The position numbers and the translations under genes were made by a program. Source: Brucella tritici (GTDB lineage: Bacteria > Pseudomonadota > Alphaproteobacteria > Rhizobiales > Rhizobiaceae). Taken from it: a stretch of 64,000 nucleotides of DNA. The notes below the pieces were generated by a model that saw only the letters and a program-made list of their open reading frames with translations, was not told the origin of the DNA and made no database searches. The DNA is taken from assembly GCF_008932295.1 (NCBI RefSeq), contig NZ_WBWA01000025.1, positions 1 to 64,000 of the forward strand, given 5' to 3'. Every line of letters begins with the position of its first letter. The stretch's first letter is position 1. Positions 40,438 to 48,586 of this stretch are shown here, piece after piece.

Positions 40438-41453
40438 GTGGTCGGGGCATGAGCGGTCGGGGCCTGAACGAAAAGAGTAGCAAGATTGCCATTCTGGGTG
40501 GCGGCGCCTGGGGCACCGCCCTTGCGGCCATGGCATGCAGCAGCGGCCACGATACATGGCTATATGCCCGCGACGAGGCGATGGTCGAAGCCATCAATCG
40601 GACACACCGCAATCCGCGCTATCTGGGCGAAATCGAGCTTCCCGCCGCCATTAATGCAAGCACAGACGCGGTCGCCGTAGTCGAGCATGCGGATGCCGTT
40701 CTGGCCGTCATTCCCGCACAGGCAATGCGTGCCGGGCTTTCGCAACTGAGCAGCCTTATTCCGCAAACCGCACCTGTCGTACTCTGCGCGAAAGGGATCG
40801 AACGCAGCACCGGACGATTGATGTCGGAAGTCGTAGCCGAGGTTCTGCCGAACCACCGGATCGCTGCATTATCCGGTCCAAGCTTTGCAACAGATGTTGC
40901 CCGAGGGCTTCCAACCGCCGTGACTATTGCCTGCGAAGCCCCTGTAACCGCAGATCAGCTCGCAGCACTTCTGTCCGGCCCAGCCTTCCGCTGCTATTCG
41001 ACAACCGACCTTAAAGGGGTCGAAATCGGCGGTGCCCTGAAAAATGTTCTCGCCATTGCCGCCGGTGCTGCCGTCGGGCGCGGTTTCGGCGCAAGCGCGC
41101 AGGCTGCTCTCGTCACCCGCGGGTTTGCGGAGCTGCGCCGCATCGGACAGGCCATGGGCGCAAGACCCGAAACCATCATGGGTCTTTCCGGCCTCGGCGA
41201 TCTGATGCTGACCTGTTCTTCGTCGCAGTCGCGCAATTACTCCTACGGGCTGGCACTCGGACGCGGTGAGGATCTGACCAATCGCCCGCTGGCCGAAGGT
41301 GTGGCGACCGCGCCGATTGCCGCCGAATTATGCCGCAAACACTCCATCTCCGCACCCATCATTGATGCGACGGGTGCGCTGCTTGACGGCACCATCACCA
41401 TTGACGAAGCCGTGACGGCTCTGCTCAACCGACCACTCAAAACCGAGGATTAG
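40434..41453 (+). CDS. gpsA: Glycerol-3-phosphate dehydrogenase [NAD(P)+]
   Basis: Makes sn-glycerol-3-phosphate for phospholipids from dihydroxyacetone phosphate. The 339-residue form carries [15 protein letters not shown] (cofactor motif) at about 17-31, [18 protein letters not shown], the catalytic Lys in [15 protein letters not shown], and [11 protein letters not shown]. The ATG at 40434 overlaps the tsaD stop codon (ATGA). A second ATG at 40449 would drop a duplicated MSGRG; the repeat of MSGRG at the N-terminus is odd, and either start could be used. Confidence 0.93.
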   Translation: MSGRGMSGRGLNEKSSKIAILGGGAWGTALAAMACSSGHDTWLYARDEAMVEAINRTHRNPRYLGEIELPAAINASTDAVAVVEHADAVLAVIPAQAMRAGLSQLSSLIPQTAPVVLCAKGIERSTGRLMSEVVAEVLPNHRIAALSGPSFATDVARGLPTAVTIACEAPVTADQLAALLSGPAFRCYSTTDLKGVEIGGALKNVLAIAAGAAVGRGFGASAQAALVTRGFAELRRIGQAMGARPETIMGLSGLGDLMLTCSSSQSRNYSYGLALGRGEDLTNRPLAEGVATAPIAAELCRKHSISAPIIDATGALLDGTITIDEAVTALLNRPLKTED

Positions 41454-41510
41454 AGTGTGATCCCGAAAAGTGGGAACCGGTTTTCGGACAAGATCATGCT
41501 CGAATGGAAA
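41451..41510. repeat. Palindromic repeat, family B, copy 3
   Basis: The family core TGATCCCGAAAAGTGGGAAC, then CGGTTTTCGGACAAGATCAT, follows directly after gpsA. The gpsA TAG is at its edge. It lies inside the tsaD-to-methyltransferase run, so it is transcribed and would form a hairpin in the message. Confidence 0.8.
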
Positions 41511-41522
41511 GGATAATTGACA

Positions 41523-41813
41523 ATGCTTTTTGCTCTTCTGTGCAACGACAAGCCGGACCATCTGCAAGTGCGCCTCGATACGCGCCCTGCACATCTCGAC
41601 TATCTCAAGGGTCTTGGTGACGGGCTGAAGTTTGCAGGCCCTTTCCTCGGTGAAGATGGCAAGCCGAACGGCAGTCTGGTCGTTGTGGAAGCTGCCGACA
41701 AGGTCGCAGCGGAAAAGATCGCTGCCAATGATCCCTATGCATTGGCAGGCCTGTTCGAGAGCGTGACTGTGCGTCCGTGGAACTGGGCGATCAACAATCC
41801 CGCCAACGCTTGA
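41523..41813 (+). CDS. YciI family protein
   Basis: A 96-residue ferredoxin-like fold protein. The start is MLFALLCNDKPDHLQVRL, and the putative active-site His is in RPAHLDYLKGL. Its C-terminal strand contains VRPWNWAINNP. The family has a possible lyase or dehalogenase role, unproven for most members. AAGGA lies nine bases before the ATG at 41523. It is followed after 12 bases by the EVE gene; this pair beside gpsA is common in alphaproteobacteria, from memory. Confidence 0.9.
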   Translation: MLFALLCNDKPDHLQVRLDTRPAHLDYLKGLGDGLKFAGPFLGEDGKPNGSLVVVEAADKVAAEKIAANDPYALAGLFESVTVRPWNWAINNPANA

Positions 41814-41825
41814 GGCTCATGACTG

Positions 41826-42260
41826 ATGGCTTACTGGCTGTTCAAATCCGAACCGTTCAAATGGTCATGGGAAATGCAGAAAGCCCGTGGCGAAAAAGGC
41901 GAGCAGTGGGACGGTGTGCGCAATTATCTGGCGCGCAACAACATGCGTGCCATGAAACTGGGCGACAAAGGCTTCTTCTACCATTCCAATGAAGGGCTGG
42001 AAGTCGTCGGCATCGTTGAGGTCTGTGCGCTGGCGCATCATGATAGCACGACGGACGATCCGCGCTGGGAATGCGTGGATATCAGAGCTGTGCGCGACAT
42101 GCCGAAGCCGGTCACACTGAAAGATGTGAAAGCCAATCCAAAACTGGAGAAGATGGCGCTCGTCACCTCAATGCGCCTTTCGGTTCAGCCGGTGACGGAA
42201 GACGAATGGATCGAAGTTTGCCGCATGGGCGGAATGGACGCAAAGAGCGCTTTGGCATGA
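41826..42260 (+). CDS. EVE-domain protein
   Basis: A 144-residue single EVE domain, related to PUA and YTH modified-base binders. The start MAYWLFKSEPFKWSWE, WDGVRNYLARNNMRAMKLGD and FYHSNEGLEVVGIVEV are typical. EVE domains bind modified bases such as methylcytosine or related RNA or DNA marks; the ligand here is not known. It lies between yciI and a METTL20-like methyltransferase. Its TGA stop codon touches a family B-like repeat. Confidence 0.9.
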   Translation: MAYWLFKSEPFKWSWEMQKARGEKGEQWDGVRNYLARNNMRAMKLGDKGFFYHSNEGLEVVGIVEVCALAHHDSTTDDPRWECVDIRAVRDMPKPVTLKDVKANPKLEKMALVTSMRLSVQPVTEDEWIEVCRMGGMDAKSALA

Positions 42261-42306
42261 GCATGTCTGTATCCCCAAAACGGCTCCCGCTTTGGGAAAA
42301 CATACT
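42256..42306. repeat. Palindromic repeat, diverged family B, copy 4
   Basis: ATGAGCATGTCTGTATCCCC, then AAAACGGCTCCCGCTTTGGG and AAAACAT: CCCCAAA...TTTGGG arms around CGGCTCCCG. Less like the other copies; it overlaps the EVE stop codon. Confidence 0.5.
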
Positions 42307-42309
42307 CTG

Positions 42310-42966
42310 ATGCTCAATCCGGCACATAAAAGCGCGCGCGATTTCATTCTGGCCAATACCAGTCTGCAAGCGCCGCCACACGTGCCGGAAATTCGTCTGC
42401 ATCTGGCCGATGAAGCCCACGACCTCTGGCATAAGACAGAGGAAGAGCTCGCCACAATCGGCCTGCCACCGCCCTTCTGGGCTTTCGCATGGGCGGGTGG
42501 TCAAGGTGTCGCCCGCTATATACTGGATCACCCCGAAACAGTGAAAGACAAGACGGTGCTCGATTTCGCATCGGGTTCCGGCCTTGTCGCCATTGCCGCC
42601 ATGCAGGCGGGCGCATCAAGCGTGCTGGCGTCGGACATCGACCCCTTCGCGCTTCCGGCCATCGAGATCAATGCATCCGCCAATGGTGTGTCGGTTGTTC
42701 CCTCATTGGATGACCTTATCGGGAAGGATGATGGCTGGGACGTCGTTCTGGCTGGCGACGTCTTTTATGAAAAGCCGCTCGCCGGGCGGCTCATTCCCTG
42801 GTTTTCAAAACTTGCCGAACGTGGCGCCCGTATCGTCGTTGGCGATCCGGGTCGCGCTTATCTGCCCAAGGACCGGCTGGAGCAGCTTGCCGTCTATACC
42901 GTGCCCGTCACCCGCGCCCTTGAAGACGCGGAAGTGAAGCGCACGACCGTATGGGCGTTTATTTAA
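42310..42966 (+). CDS. METTL20-like protein-lysine methyltransferase (probable ETF-beta KMT)
   Basis: A 218-residue class I methyltransferase. Motif I is LDFASGSGLVAIAA, followed by DIDPFA, then GDVFYE, the post-motif DxxY of lysine methyltransferases, VGDPGRAYLP and RTTVWAF. The last three match human METTL20 (ETFBKMT) closely, from memory. The Agrobacterium homologue was reported to methylate ETF-beta and ribosomal L7/L12. ETF-beta with the target loop is encoded at 5238-5984. Older labels call this family nicotinamide N-methylase or PrmA-like. The ATG at 42310 is favoured; an ATG at 42292 lies in the repeat. It overlaps the convergent exporter gene by four bases. Confidence 0.85.
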   Translation: MLNPAHKSARDFILANTSLQAPPHVPEIRLHLADEAHDLWHKTEEELATIGLPPPFWAFAWAGGQGVARYILDHPETVKDKTVLDFASGSGLVAIAAMQAGASSVLASDIDPFALPAIEINASANGVSVVPSLDDLIGKDDGWDVVLAGDVFYEKPLAGRLIPWFSKLAERGARIVVGDPGRAYLPKDRLEQLAVYTVPVTRALEDAEVKRTTVWAFI

Positions 42967-43835
42967 GCAAAGCGCTTCGCACCCGCCACGCAGATGACGA
43001 CCACCGCTGCCGTCGCGACCATGCCCATACTGACGGGTTCCCCCGCAATACCGGCTGCCAGCATAAGGCCAAAGAAGGGCTGGAGAAGCTGTAACTGGCC
43101 CACCGTGGCCGCTCCGCCCTGCGCAAGACCGCGATACCAGAAGAAAAAGCCGATCAGCATTGAAAACAGTGAGACGTAACCAAGGCTTATCCAGGCTGGC
43201 GTACCGATGCCTGCCCATGTCTCCGGGCGTGTCATGACACTCAGCGGCAGCATGACCGGCAGCGAGAACACCAGCGCCCAGCAGATAACCTGCCAGCCGC
43301 CGAGCCTGCGCGAAAGTTGCGCGCCTTCCGCATAGCCCAGACCGCAAACGATAACGGCAGCGAGCATCAGCACGTCACCCAGAAGCGTGGATTGGCTTCC
43401 CTGTCCATAGGCATAGGAAGCGACGATGAGGCTTCCAACCACTGAAAACAGCCAGAACATTGGGCGCGGATGCTCTCCACCGCGCAGGACAGCGAAGATT
43501 GCCGTGGCAAGCGGAAGCAGTCCTATAAAGACAATCGCATGGGCAGATGTCATGTGCTGGAGGGCAAGCCCCGTCAGAAGCGGAAAGCCGACGACCACGC
43601 CGAGCGCCACCACGATCAACGAGATCGCATCGTTACGGCGGGGAAAAGGTTCCCGAAACGCCAGCAACAGCGCCAGTCCCAGCACACCTGCAATCGATGC
43701 GCGCGCCATCGTCAGGAAGGTCGGATCGATATCGATCACCGCCAGCCGCGTTGCCGGCAGCGAGCCGGAAAAAATCAATACGCCCAAAAACCCGTTGATC
43801 CATCCGGCGGTCTTATTCCCAACATTCTCACGCAT
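42963..43835 (-). CDS. EamA/DMT-superfamily transporter, divergent from a MocR regulator
   Basis: A 290-residue exporter with ten helices in two EamA repeats. GVLIFSGSLPATRLAVIDIDP marks the first and a second repeat follows after about residue 150, including GYAEGAQLSRRLGG and WYRGLAQGGAATVGQLQLLQ. The start is placed at the ATG at 43835 to match the family; the frame is open to 43883. It diverges from the MocR-type gene at 43963, which may control it. The cargo is unknown. It overlaps the methyltransferase gene by four bases at its 3' end. Confidence 0.88.
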   Translation of the reverse strand: MRENVGNKTAGWINGFLGVLIFSGSLPATRLAVIDIDPTFLTMARASIAGVLGLALLLAFREPFPRRNDAISLIVVALGVVVGFPLLTGLALQHMTSAHAIVFIGLLPLATAIFAVLRGGEHPRPMFWLFSVVGSLIVASYAYGQGSQSTLLGDVLMLAAVIVCGLGYAEGAQLSRRLGGWQVICWALVFSLPVMLPLSVMTRPETWAGIGTPAWISLGYVSLFSMLIGFFFWYRGLAQGGAATVGQLQLLQPFFGLMLAAGIAGEPVSMGMVATAAVVVICVAGAKRFA

Positions 43836-43936
43836 TGTGTCTTTTCGGCTTTCTCTAAAATCGTATAAGGATTCGTGAGACAATGCCGCGAAACTGCCCG
43901 AATAATCAGAGACAGTTTCCGGACAATCCTGACAAA

Positions 43937-43962
43937 CTGTACTGGTACAAGGAATAGTACAG
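43937..43962. promoter_or_regulatory. Candidate operator of the MocR regulator
   Basis: CTGTACT (43937-43943) and AGTACAG (43956-43962) form a perfect inverted repeat, with another GTAC in between. It covers the AAGGA ribosome site and ends directly at the regulator's ATG. GntR-type proteins often bind such symmetric sites. Confidence 0.55.
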
Positions 43963-45447
43963 ATGATCTCGACGGGCCTGCTGCGCAGCCTTGAAGCTGT
44001 AGAAGCCGCTTACGCAAGCGGCGAAATCGAGCGCGACGATGAAAACGCCACCGCCGACAGGACCCCACTCGTTGAAAAGGTGATGGGCATTATTCGCGGA
44101 CGCATTACCGCGATGAGCCTCGCGCCGGGTGCACGACTGCCCTCTATCCGACGCCTCGCCGAAACGATGAACGTCTCGAAATCCACCGTCGTCGAAGCCT
44201 ATGACAGGCTGGTGGCGGAAGGCATCATCCAGTCGCGGCGCGGAGCAGGCTTCTATGTTTCGGAACGTGCCCGCCAGCCATTTTCACTCGCCACCAACAC
44301 GCCACATAAGGAACGCCAGATCGATCCCTTCTGGGTCATGCGGCAATCGCTTGAGGCTGATGACGCCACTCTCAAACCGGGATGCGGGTGGCTGCCTGAC
44401 GAATGGCTACCGCAGGAAGCGATCCGTCGGGCAATGCGCTTGGTTGCCCGCGACGAGACAAGCAATCTTGCCACCTATGGCGAACCGCTCGGTTTCCGTC
44501 CTCTGCGCCATCATCTCGCTCGCCGGCTCGGCGAACAGGGCATCGACGTTTCGAGCGGAGAAATACTTCTGGCCGATTCGGGCACGCAGGCAATCGACCT
44601 GATCTGCCGCTATCTGTTGCAGCCGGGTGATACGGTTCTGGTCGACGATCCCTGCTACTTCAACTTTCAGGCCGTACTTCTGACGCACCGTGTAAAACTG
44701 ATCGGCGTGCCCTATACCCATACCGGCCCGGACCTCGAGGCTTTTGCGAGAGCGGCCAGCGAACACGCGCCGAAACTCTATATATCCAATGCCGGACTGC
44801 ATAACCCGACCGGCGGCTCAATGACGCCAGCCACCGCTCACCGCCTGCTGAAGCTTGCCGAAGCGCATGGCGTCACGCTCGTTGAGGACAATATCTTCGG
44901 CGATTTCCACCCCTCGCCCGCGCCACTACTTGCCGAACTCGATGGGTTTGAGCGCGTCTTACATATCGGCAGCTTCTCCAAGACGCTATCCGCTGCTGCC
45001 CGCGTCGGCTATATTGCCGGGCGTCGCGACTGGATCGACGGGCTCACCGACCTGAAACTTGCCACCAGCTTCGGCGGCAATGCATTGTCGCCGCAGATCG
45101 TGCACGCACTTCTGACCGACGGTACCTATCGCCGTCATATCGACAGCTTGCGCGCCAAACTGGCCGATGCCATGACGCTGACCGCCAATCGCCTGAAAGC
45201 GGAAGGCCTCACGCTGTGGACCGAGCCGCAAGGCGGCATGTTCCTTTGGGCGGAATTGCCGGATGGGCTGGACTCCAGCCAGATTGCCCGGCATGCTCTG
45301 GAGAAGGGTGTGCTTCTGGCACCGGGCGATGTCTTTAGCCCATCACGCACAGCGAGCGGCTTTCTCCGCTTCAACGTTGCGCAATCGCTGGAACCCTACA
45401 TTTTTGCGGTGTTGCGCGATGCAATGAGAGAAGCCCGCGCCCAATAG
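43963..45447 (+). CDS. MocR/PdxR-type transcriptional regulator with aminotransferase domain
   Basis: A 494-residue fusion of a GntR winged helix (about 40-105: LPSIRRLAETMNVSKSTVVE and GIIQSRRGAGFYVS) and a fold-type I PLP domain (from about 130). In the latter SNAGLHNPTGGSMTP, LVEDNIFGDFH and the PLP lysine in IGSFSKTLSAAARVGY are visible. MocR proteins sense a PLP-linked amine or amino acid and regulate a neighbouring gene, often divergent, here most likely the EamA exporter. It is not close to pdx genes, so a vitamin B6 role is not implied. Confidence 0.9.
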   Translation: MISTGLLRSLEAVEAAYASGEIERDDENATADRTPLVEKVMGIIRGRITAMSLAPGARLPSIRRLAETMNVSKSTVVEAYDRLVAEGIIQSRRGAGFYVSERARQPFSLATNTPHKERQIDPFWVMRQSLEADDATLKPGCGWLPDEWLPQEAIRRAMRLVARDETSNLATYGEPLGFRPLRHHLARRLGEQGIDVSSGEILLADSGTQAIDLICRYLLQPGDTVLVDDPCYFNFQAVLLTHRVKLIGVPYTHTGPDLEAFARAASEHAPKLYISNAGLHNPTGGSMTPATAHRLLKLAEAHGVTLVEDNIFGDFHPSPAPLLAELDGFERVLHIGSFSKTLSAAARVGYIAGRRDWIDGLTDLKLATSFGGNALSPQIVHALLTDGTYRRHIDSLRAKLADAMTLTANRLKAEGLTLWTEPQGGMFLWAELPDGLDSSQIARHALEKGVLLAPGDVFSPSRTASGFLRFNVAQSLEPYIFAVLRDAMREARAQ

Positions 45448-45548
45448 ACATCTGAAAAACTCCCTCAACATTAGCATCCCCGCATCGAAAACAATTTCAA
45501 GCAAAAGAGACACAGTCATCCGGACGGCTGCGGTTATACTCCTGCGAC

Positions 45549-45686
45549 ATGTCTTTGGAGGAGACATCGCGCATTTCATCGTCGGCTCGGTGTCGAAAGA
45601 CGTCGCACCATGACGATCCAGCGCAGGGAGAACGGAGAGAGCAGGCTGGCGATGCGTTCGCGCCTGCTGGGAGGGAGTATCATTGA
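45549..45686 (+). CDS. Possible leader peptide ORF overlapping the permease start (45 aa)
   Basis: ATG at 45549 opens a 46-codon frame (MSLEETSRISSSARCRKT...) that ends in TGA at 45684-45686. It overlaps the TTG start of the permease. There is no known family and the composition is polar. It may be chance in a structured leader, or it may couple translation. No good ribosome site is seen. Confidence 0.2.
   Translation: MSLEETSRISSSARCRKTSHHDDPAQGERREQAGDAFAPAGREYH
45570..45680 (+). promoter_or_regulatory. Structured 5' leader of the xanthine/uracil permease
   Basis: ATCGTC (45578-45583) pairs with GACGAT (45612-45617), enclosing a purine-rich internal loop and GGTG (45589-45592) with CACC (45606-45609), an aptamer-like stacked hairpin. 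A second stem AGCAGGC...GCCTGCT (about 45639-45667) sits directly before the GGGAGGGAG ribosome site. Such structure upstream of a purine permease suggests ligand control, for example by the xanthine-binding NMT1 motif known in proteobacteria. I cannot confirm its conserved bases. Confidence 0.4.
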
Positions 45687-47173
45687 ATACGCACCAGTCC
45701 GGGGCGGATACGCTTTCGCGTCCCGAAGATGAAAAACTATCTGTAGCTGCCAATCTGGCATATGGCTTTCAGCATGTGCTGACCATGTATGGTGGCATCG
45801 TAGCAGTTCCACTGATCATCGGCCAGGCGGCAGGGCTCAGCCCGACCGAAATCGGCCTGTTAATCACCGCATCGCTTTTTGCCGGCGGCGTCGCGACGGT
45901 CCTGCAAACCATCGGCATCCCCTTTTTCGGCTGTCAGCTTCCTCTGGTTCAGGGCGTTTCTTTTTCGGGCGTCGCCACCATGGTGGCCATTGTCACGTCG
46001 AGCCAGACAGGTGAAGCAGGCTTGCAGGTTGTGCTGGGCGCCGTCATCGCAGCAGCCGTGATCGGCCTTGTCATCACACCCATATTCTCGCGCATCACGC
46101 GCTTCTTTCCACCGCTCGTCACCGGCATCGTCATCACAACCATCGGCCTGACGCTGATGCCCGTCGCGGCGCGGTGGGCGATGGGCGGAGACAGCAACAG
46201 CCCCGAATTCGGCAGCATGGCCAATATCGGCCTTGCAGGCCTCACACTGGTTATCGTCCTCGTTCTCAGCAAAATGGGCAATGCCACGATTTCCCGGCTT
46301 TCGATCCTGCTCGCCATGGTCATCGGAACCTTTATTGCCTGGGCGCTCGGCATGACCGATTTTTCGCGCGTAGGCGAAGGTTCGATGGTGGCACTGCCGG
46401 AGGTTTTCCATTTCGGCATGCCGGTGTTCAGCCTTGCAGCCACGCTCTCGATGTTCATCGTGATCATGGTTACGCTCGTCGAGACTTCTGCCGATATTCT
46501 GGCGGTCGGTGAAATCCTCGGTACGAAAGTGGATTCACGACGCCTTGCCAATGGCCTGCGCGCGGATATGCTTTCAAGCATCCTGTCACCAATCGTCGGG
46601 TCTTTCACACAGAGCGCTTTCGCGCAGAATGTCGGACTTGTCGCGGTGACAGGTGTGAAAAGCCGCTACGTGGTGGCAACCGGCGGACTGATCCTCATCA
46701 CGCTCGGCCTCCTGCCGGTGATGGGCCGGGTGATTGCTTGTGTCCCTCCAGCTATTCTGGGTGGAGCGGGTATCGTCCTGTTCGGCACAGTGGCTGCAAG
46801 CGGCATCCGCACGCTCGCCAAAGTGGACTATGAGAACAATATCAATCTCATCATCGTGGCAACTTCGATCGGCTTCGGCATGATCCCGATCGCCGCGCCC
46901 CAGTTCTATCACCACTTTCCGACCTGGTTCGAGACCATCTTCCATTCCGGTATCAGTTCGGCAGCGCTGATGGCCATTGCGCTCAACCTCATGTTCAATG
47001 AAATCAAGCTCGGCAACAGCAACCAGATGTCAGTCTTCGCGGAAGGTACGGAACGCATCATCCGCCATCACAACATCTCGGAGCTGCATGACGGAGATTA
47101 TTTCCTGAACGGCAAGCTCTACGATGCCAAGGGAAATGAAGTCAGGGTCGTTGCTGCTGCCGCCGCACACTGA
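45683..47173 (+). CDS. Nucleobase:cation symporter-2 family permease (xanthine/uracil type)
   Basis: A 496-residue inner-membrane importer of xanthine, uric acid or uracil with about 14 segments. GFQHVLTMYGGIVAVPLIIG at about residue 28, QLPLVQGVSFSGVATM and the NCS2 signature QNVGLVAVTGVKSRYVVATG, with the preceding conserved Gln of SAFAQN, are visible. GSFTQSAFAQN favours the xanthine/urate (UacT/XanQ) side of the family. The start is TTG at 45683, with GGGAGGGAG five bases before it; no ATG lies near. It has a hydrophilic tail of about 55 residues. Confidence 0.9.
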   Translation: MNTHQSGADTLSRPEDEKLSVAANLAYGFQHVLTMYGGIVAVPLIIGQAAGLSPTEIGLLITASLFAGGVATVLQTIGIPFFGCQLPLVQGVSFSGVATMVAIVTSSQTGEAGLQVVLGAVIAAAVIGLVITPIFSRITRFFPPLVTGIVITTIGLTLMPVAARWAMGGDSNSPEFGSMANIGLAGLTLVIVLVLSKMGNATISRLSILLAMVIGTFIAWALGMTDFSRVGEGSMVALPEVFHFGMPVFSLAATLSMFIVIMVTLVETSADILAVGEILGTKVDSRRLANGLRADMLSSILSPIVGSFTQSAFAQNVGLVAVTGVKSRYVVATGGLILITLGLLPVMGRVIACVPPAILGGAGIVLFGTVAASGIRTLAKVDYENNINLIIVATSIGFGMIPIAAPQFYHHFPTWFETIFHSGISSAALMAIALNLMFNEIKLGNSNQMSVFAEGTERIIRHHNISELHDGDYFLNGKLYDAKGNEVRVVAAAAAH

Positions 47174-47178
47174 GACGA

Positions 47179-47748
47179 TTATCTCAGGACACGGATCATG
47201 GTCCGGTCCGTCAGATGAGGCAGGAGGCGCGCCATGTCGGCGCGCCTCAATGCTATGCAGCCTTCGGTCGGCGTATAGCCAGGTCGCGCCAGATGAAAGA
47301 AGATCGCGCTGCCACATCCGCGCCGGCGCGGCGCAATGTTCCAGTCCATCACAATGCAGACATCATAAATATCATCTCGCCGCCACATATCCTCGTGGCT
47401 CGCCGCATAAGGCAACCTTACCGGGCGGTTGTAATTGGCATCAGACGGCGCATCACACCAGCCATCCAGACGGCGGACACGCCCGAGCGGCAACCGCGAT
47501 GACGGCAGCACACCCTTGTCGCCGCGCCGGTATCCATAGAGCAGCCGCATGGTTGCCAGAGGCGTTGCTCCGTCACCTTCACGCTTGAAAGCGGTGATTC
47601 CCCCCTTGCCAAGAGCGCATTCCAGCACCAGATTGCCGGCAACAAGCAAACCGCGAGTCTTGTGGCCCGGTTTGGCCCGCACATCAATGACGCCAATTCC
47701 CCGGCTAATTTCGTATCTGGCCAAGCCCCCCGCCTCCGTGTCATGCAT
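47179..47748 (-). CDS. L,D-transpeptidase (YkuD) family protein
   Basis: A YkuD-type catalytic domain protein of about 189 residues. AIFFHLARPGYTPTEGCIAL holds the HX(n)SxGC(R/I)-type active site with His and Cys; here the usual Ser is Thr. No signal peptide is visible, which is odd for an enzyme that should act on periplasmic peptidoglycan. The start is uncertain: ATG at 47748 has no ribosome site, while TTG at 47724 follows GGAGG by eight bases. It is convergent with the permease gene. Confidence 0.85.
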   Translation of the reverse strand: MHDTEAGGLARYEISRGIGVIDVRAKPGHKTRGLLVAGNLVLECALGKGGITAFKREGDGATPLATMRLLYGYRRGDKGVLPSSRLPLGRVRRLDGWCDAPSDANYNRPVRLPYAASHEDMWRRDDIYDVCIVMDWNIAPRRRGCGSAIFFHLARPGYTPTEGCIALRRADMARLLPHLTDRTMIRVLR

Positions 47749-47868
47749 GTTTAAAACCGTTGTCGGCGAGAGCAAAAACCTGTTTCGCGTTTCGCCGCTT
47801 CAACTTGTCTCCATTAAATGTCATAAAACACCAAGAGCCATTTAAATCAAAGAGTAACGAGGACAGGC

Positions 47869-48552
47869 ATGACAGGCCGTACGATACTGATTGTGGACGA
47901 TGACGAAGATCTCCGTTCTATCCTCGTCGAACAGCTGGAGCTGTGCGAAGAATTCCAGATTCTGCAGGAAGACAATGCCACCAAGGGTATTCAGACTGCG
48001 CGAAACGGCATTGTAGATCTCCTGATCATGGATGTCGGCTTGCCGGATATGGATGGGCGTGAAGCTGTGAAGCTGCTGCGCAAGGGTGGTTTCAAGGCAC
48101 CGATCATCATGCTCACCGGTCACGATACGGAATCAGATACGATTCTCGGCCTCGAATCGGGCGCCAATGATTACGTCACCAAGCCGTTCAAATTCGCCGT
48201 GCTTCTGGCGCGCGTGCGTGCACAGCTACGCCAGCATGAGCAGAGCGAGGACGCGACCTTCATCGTTGGTCCCTATACGTTCAAGCCCGGCCAGAAGCTG
48301 CTCATCGATGAGAAGGGCAGCAAGATCCGTCTCACTGAGAAGGAAGCAGCGATCATCAAGTATCTCTATCGTGCTGGCGACAAGGTTATCGGTCGCGATG
48401 TGCTGCTAGAAGAAGTATGGGGCTACAATTCGGGCGTGACCACGCATACGCTGGAAACCCACGTCTATCGTTTGCGCCAGAAAATCGAAAAAGATCCGTC
48501 GAATGCGACGCTTCTGGTTACAGAAAGCGGGGGATACAAGCTTGTCCCATGA
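47869..48552 (+). CDS. cenR: OmpR-family response regulator CenR (OtpR)
   Basis: A 227-residue regulator. The receiver begins with TILIVDDDEDLRS, has Asp55 as the phospho-acceptor (LLIMDVGLPDMDG), then Thr and Lys in MLTGHD and VTKPF. The C-terminal winged helix (about 130-227) shows LTEKEAAIIKYLYRAG and TTHTLETHVYRLRQKIE. No kinase gene is beside it. By sequence and by its cyclic-nucleotide-binding neighbour it resembles Brucella OtpR/CenR, which governs envelope homeostasis and acid tolerance; that identity is from memory. Confidence 0.85.
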   Translation: MTGRTILIVDDDEDLRSILVEQLELCEEFQILQEDNATKGIQTARNGIVDLLIMDVGLPDMDGREAVKLLRKGGFKAPIIMLTGHDTESDTILGLESGANDYVTKPFKFAVLLARVRAQLRQHEQSEDATFIVGPYTFKPGQKLLIDEKGSKIRLTEKEAAIIKYLYRAGDKVIGRDVLLEEVWGYNSGVTTHTLETHVYRLRQKIEKDPSNATLLVTESGGYKLVP

Positions 48553-48586
48553 TGGACAGCGCCCGATGCAGGTGTATTGACGATCC

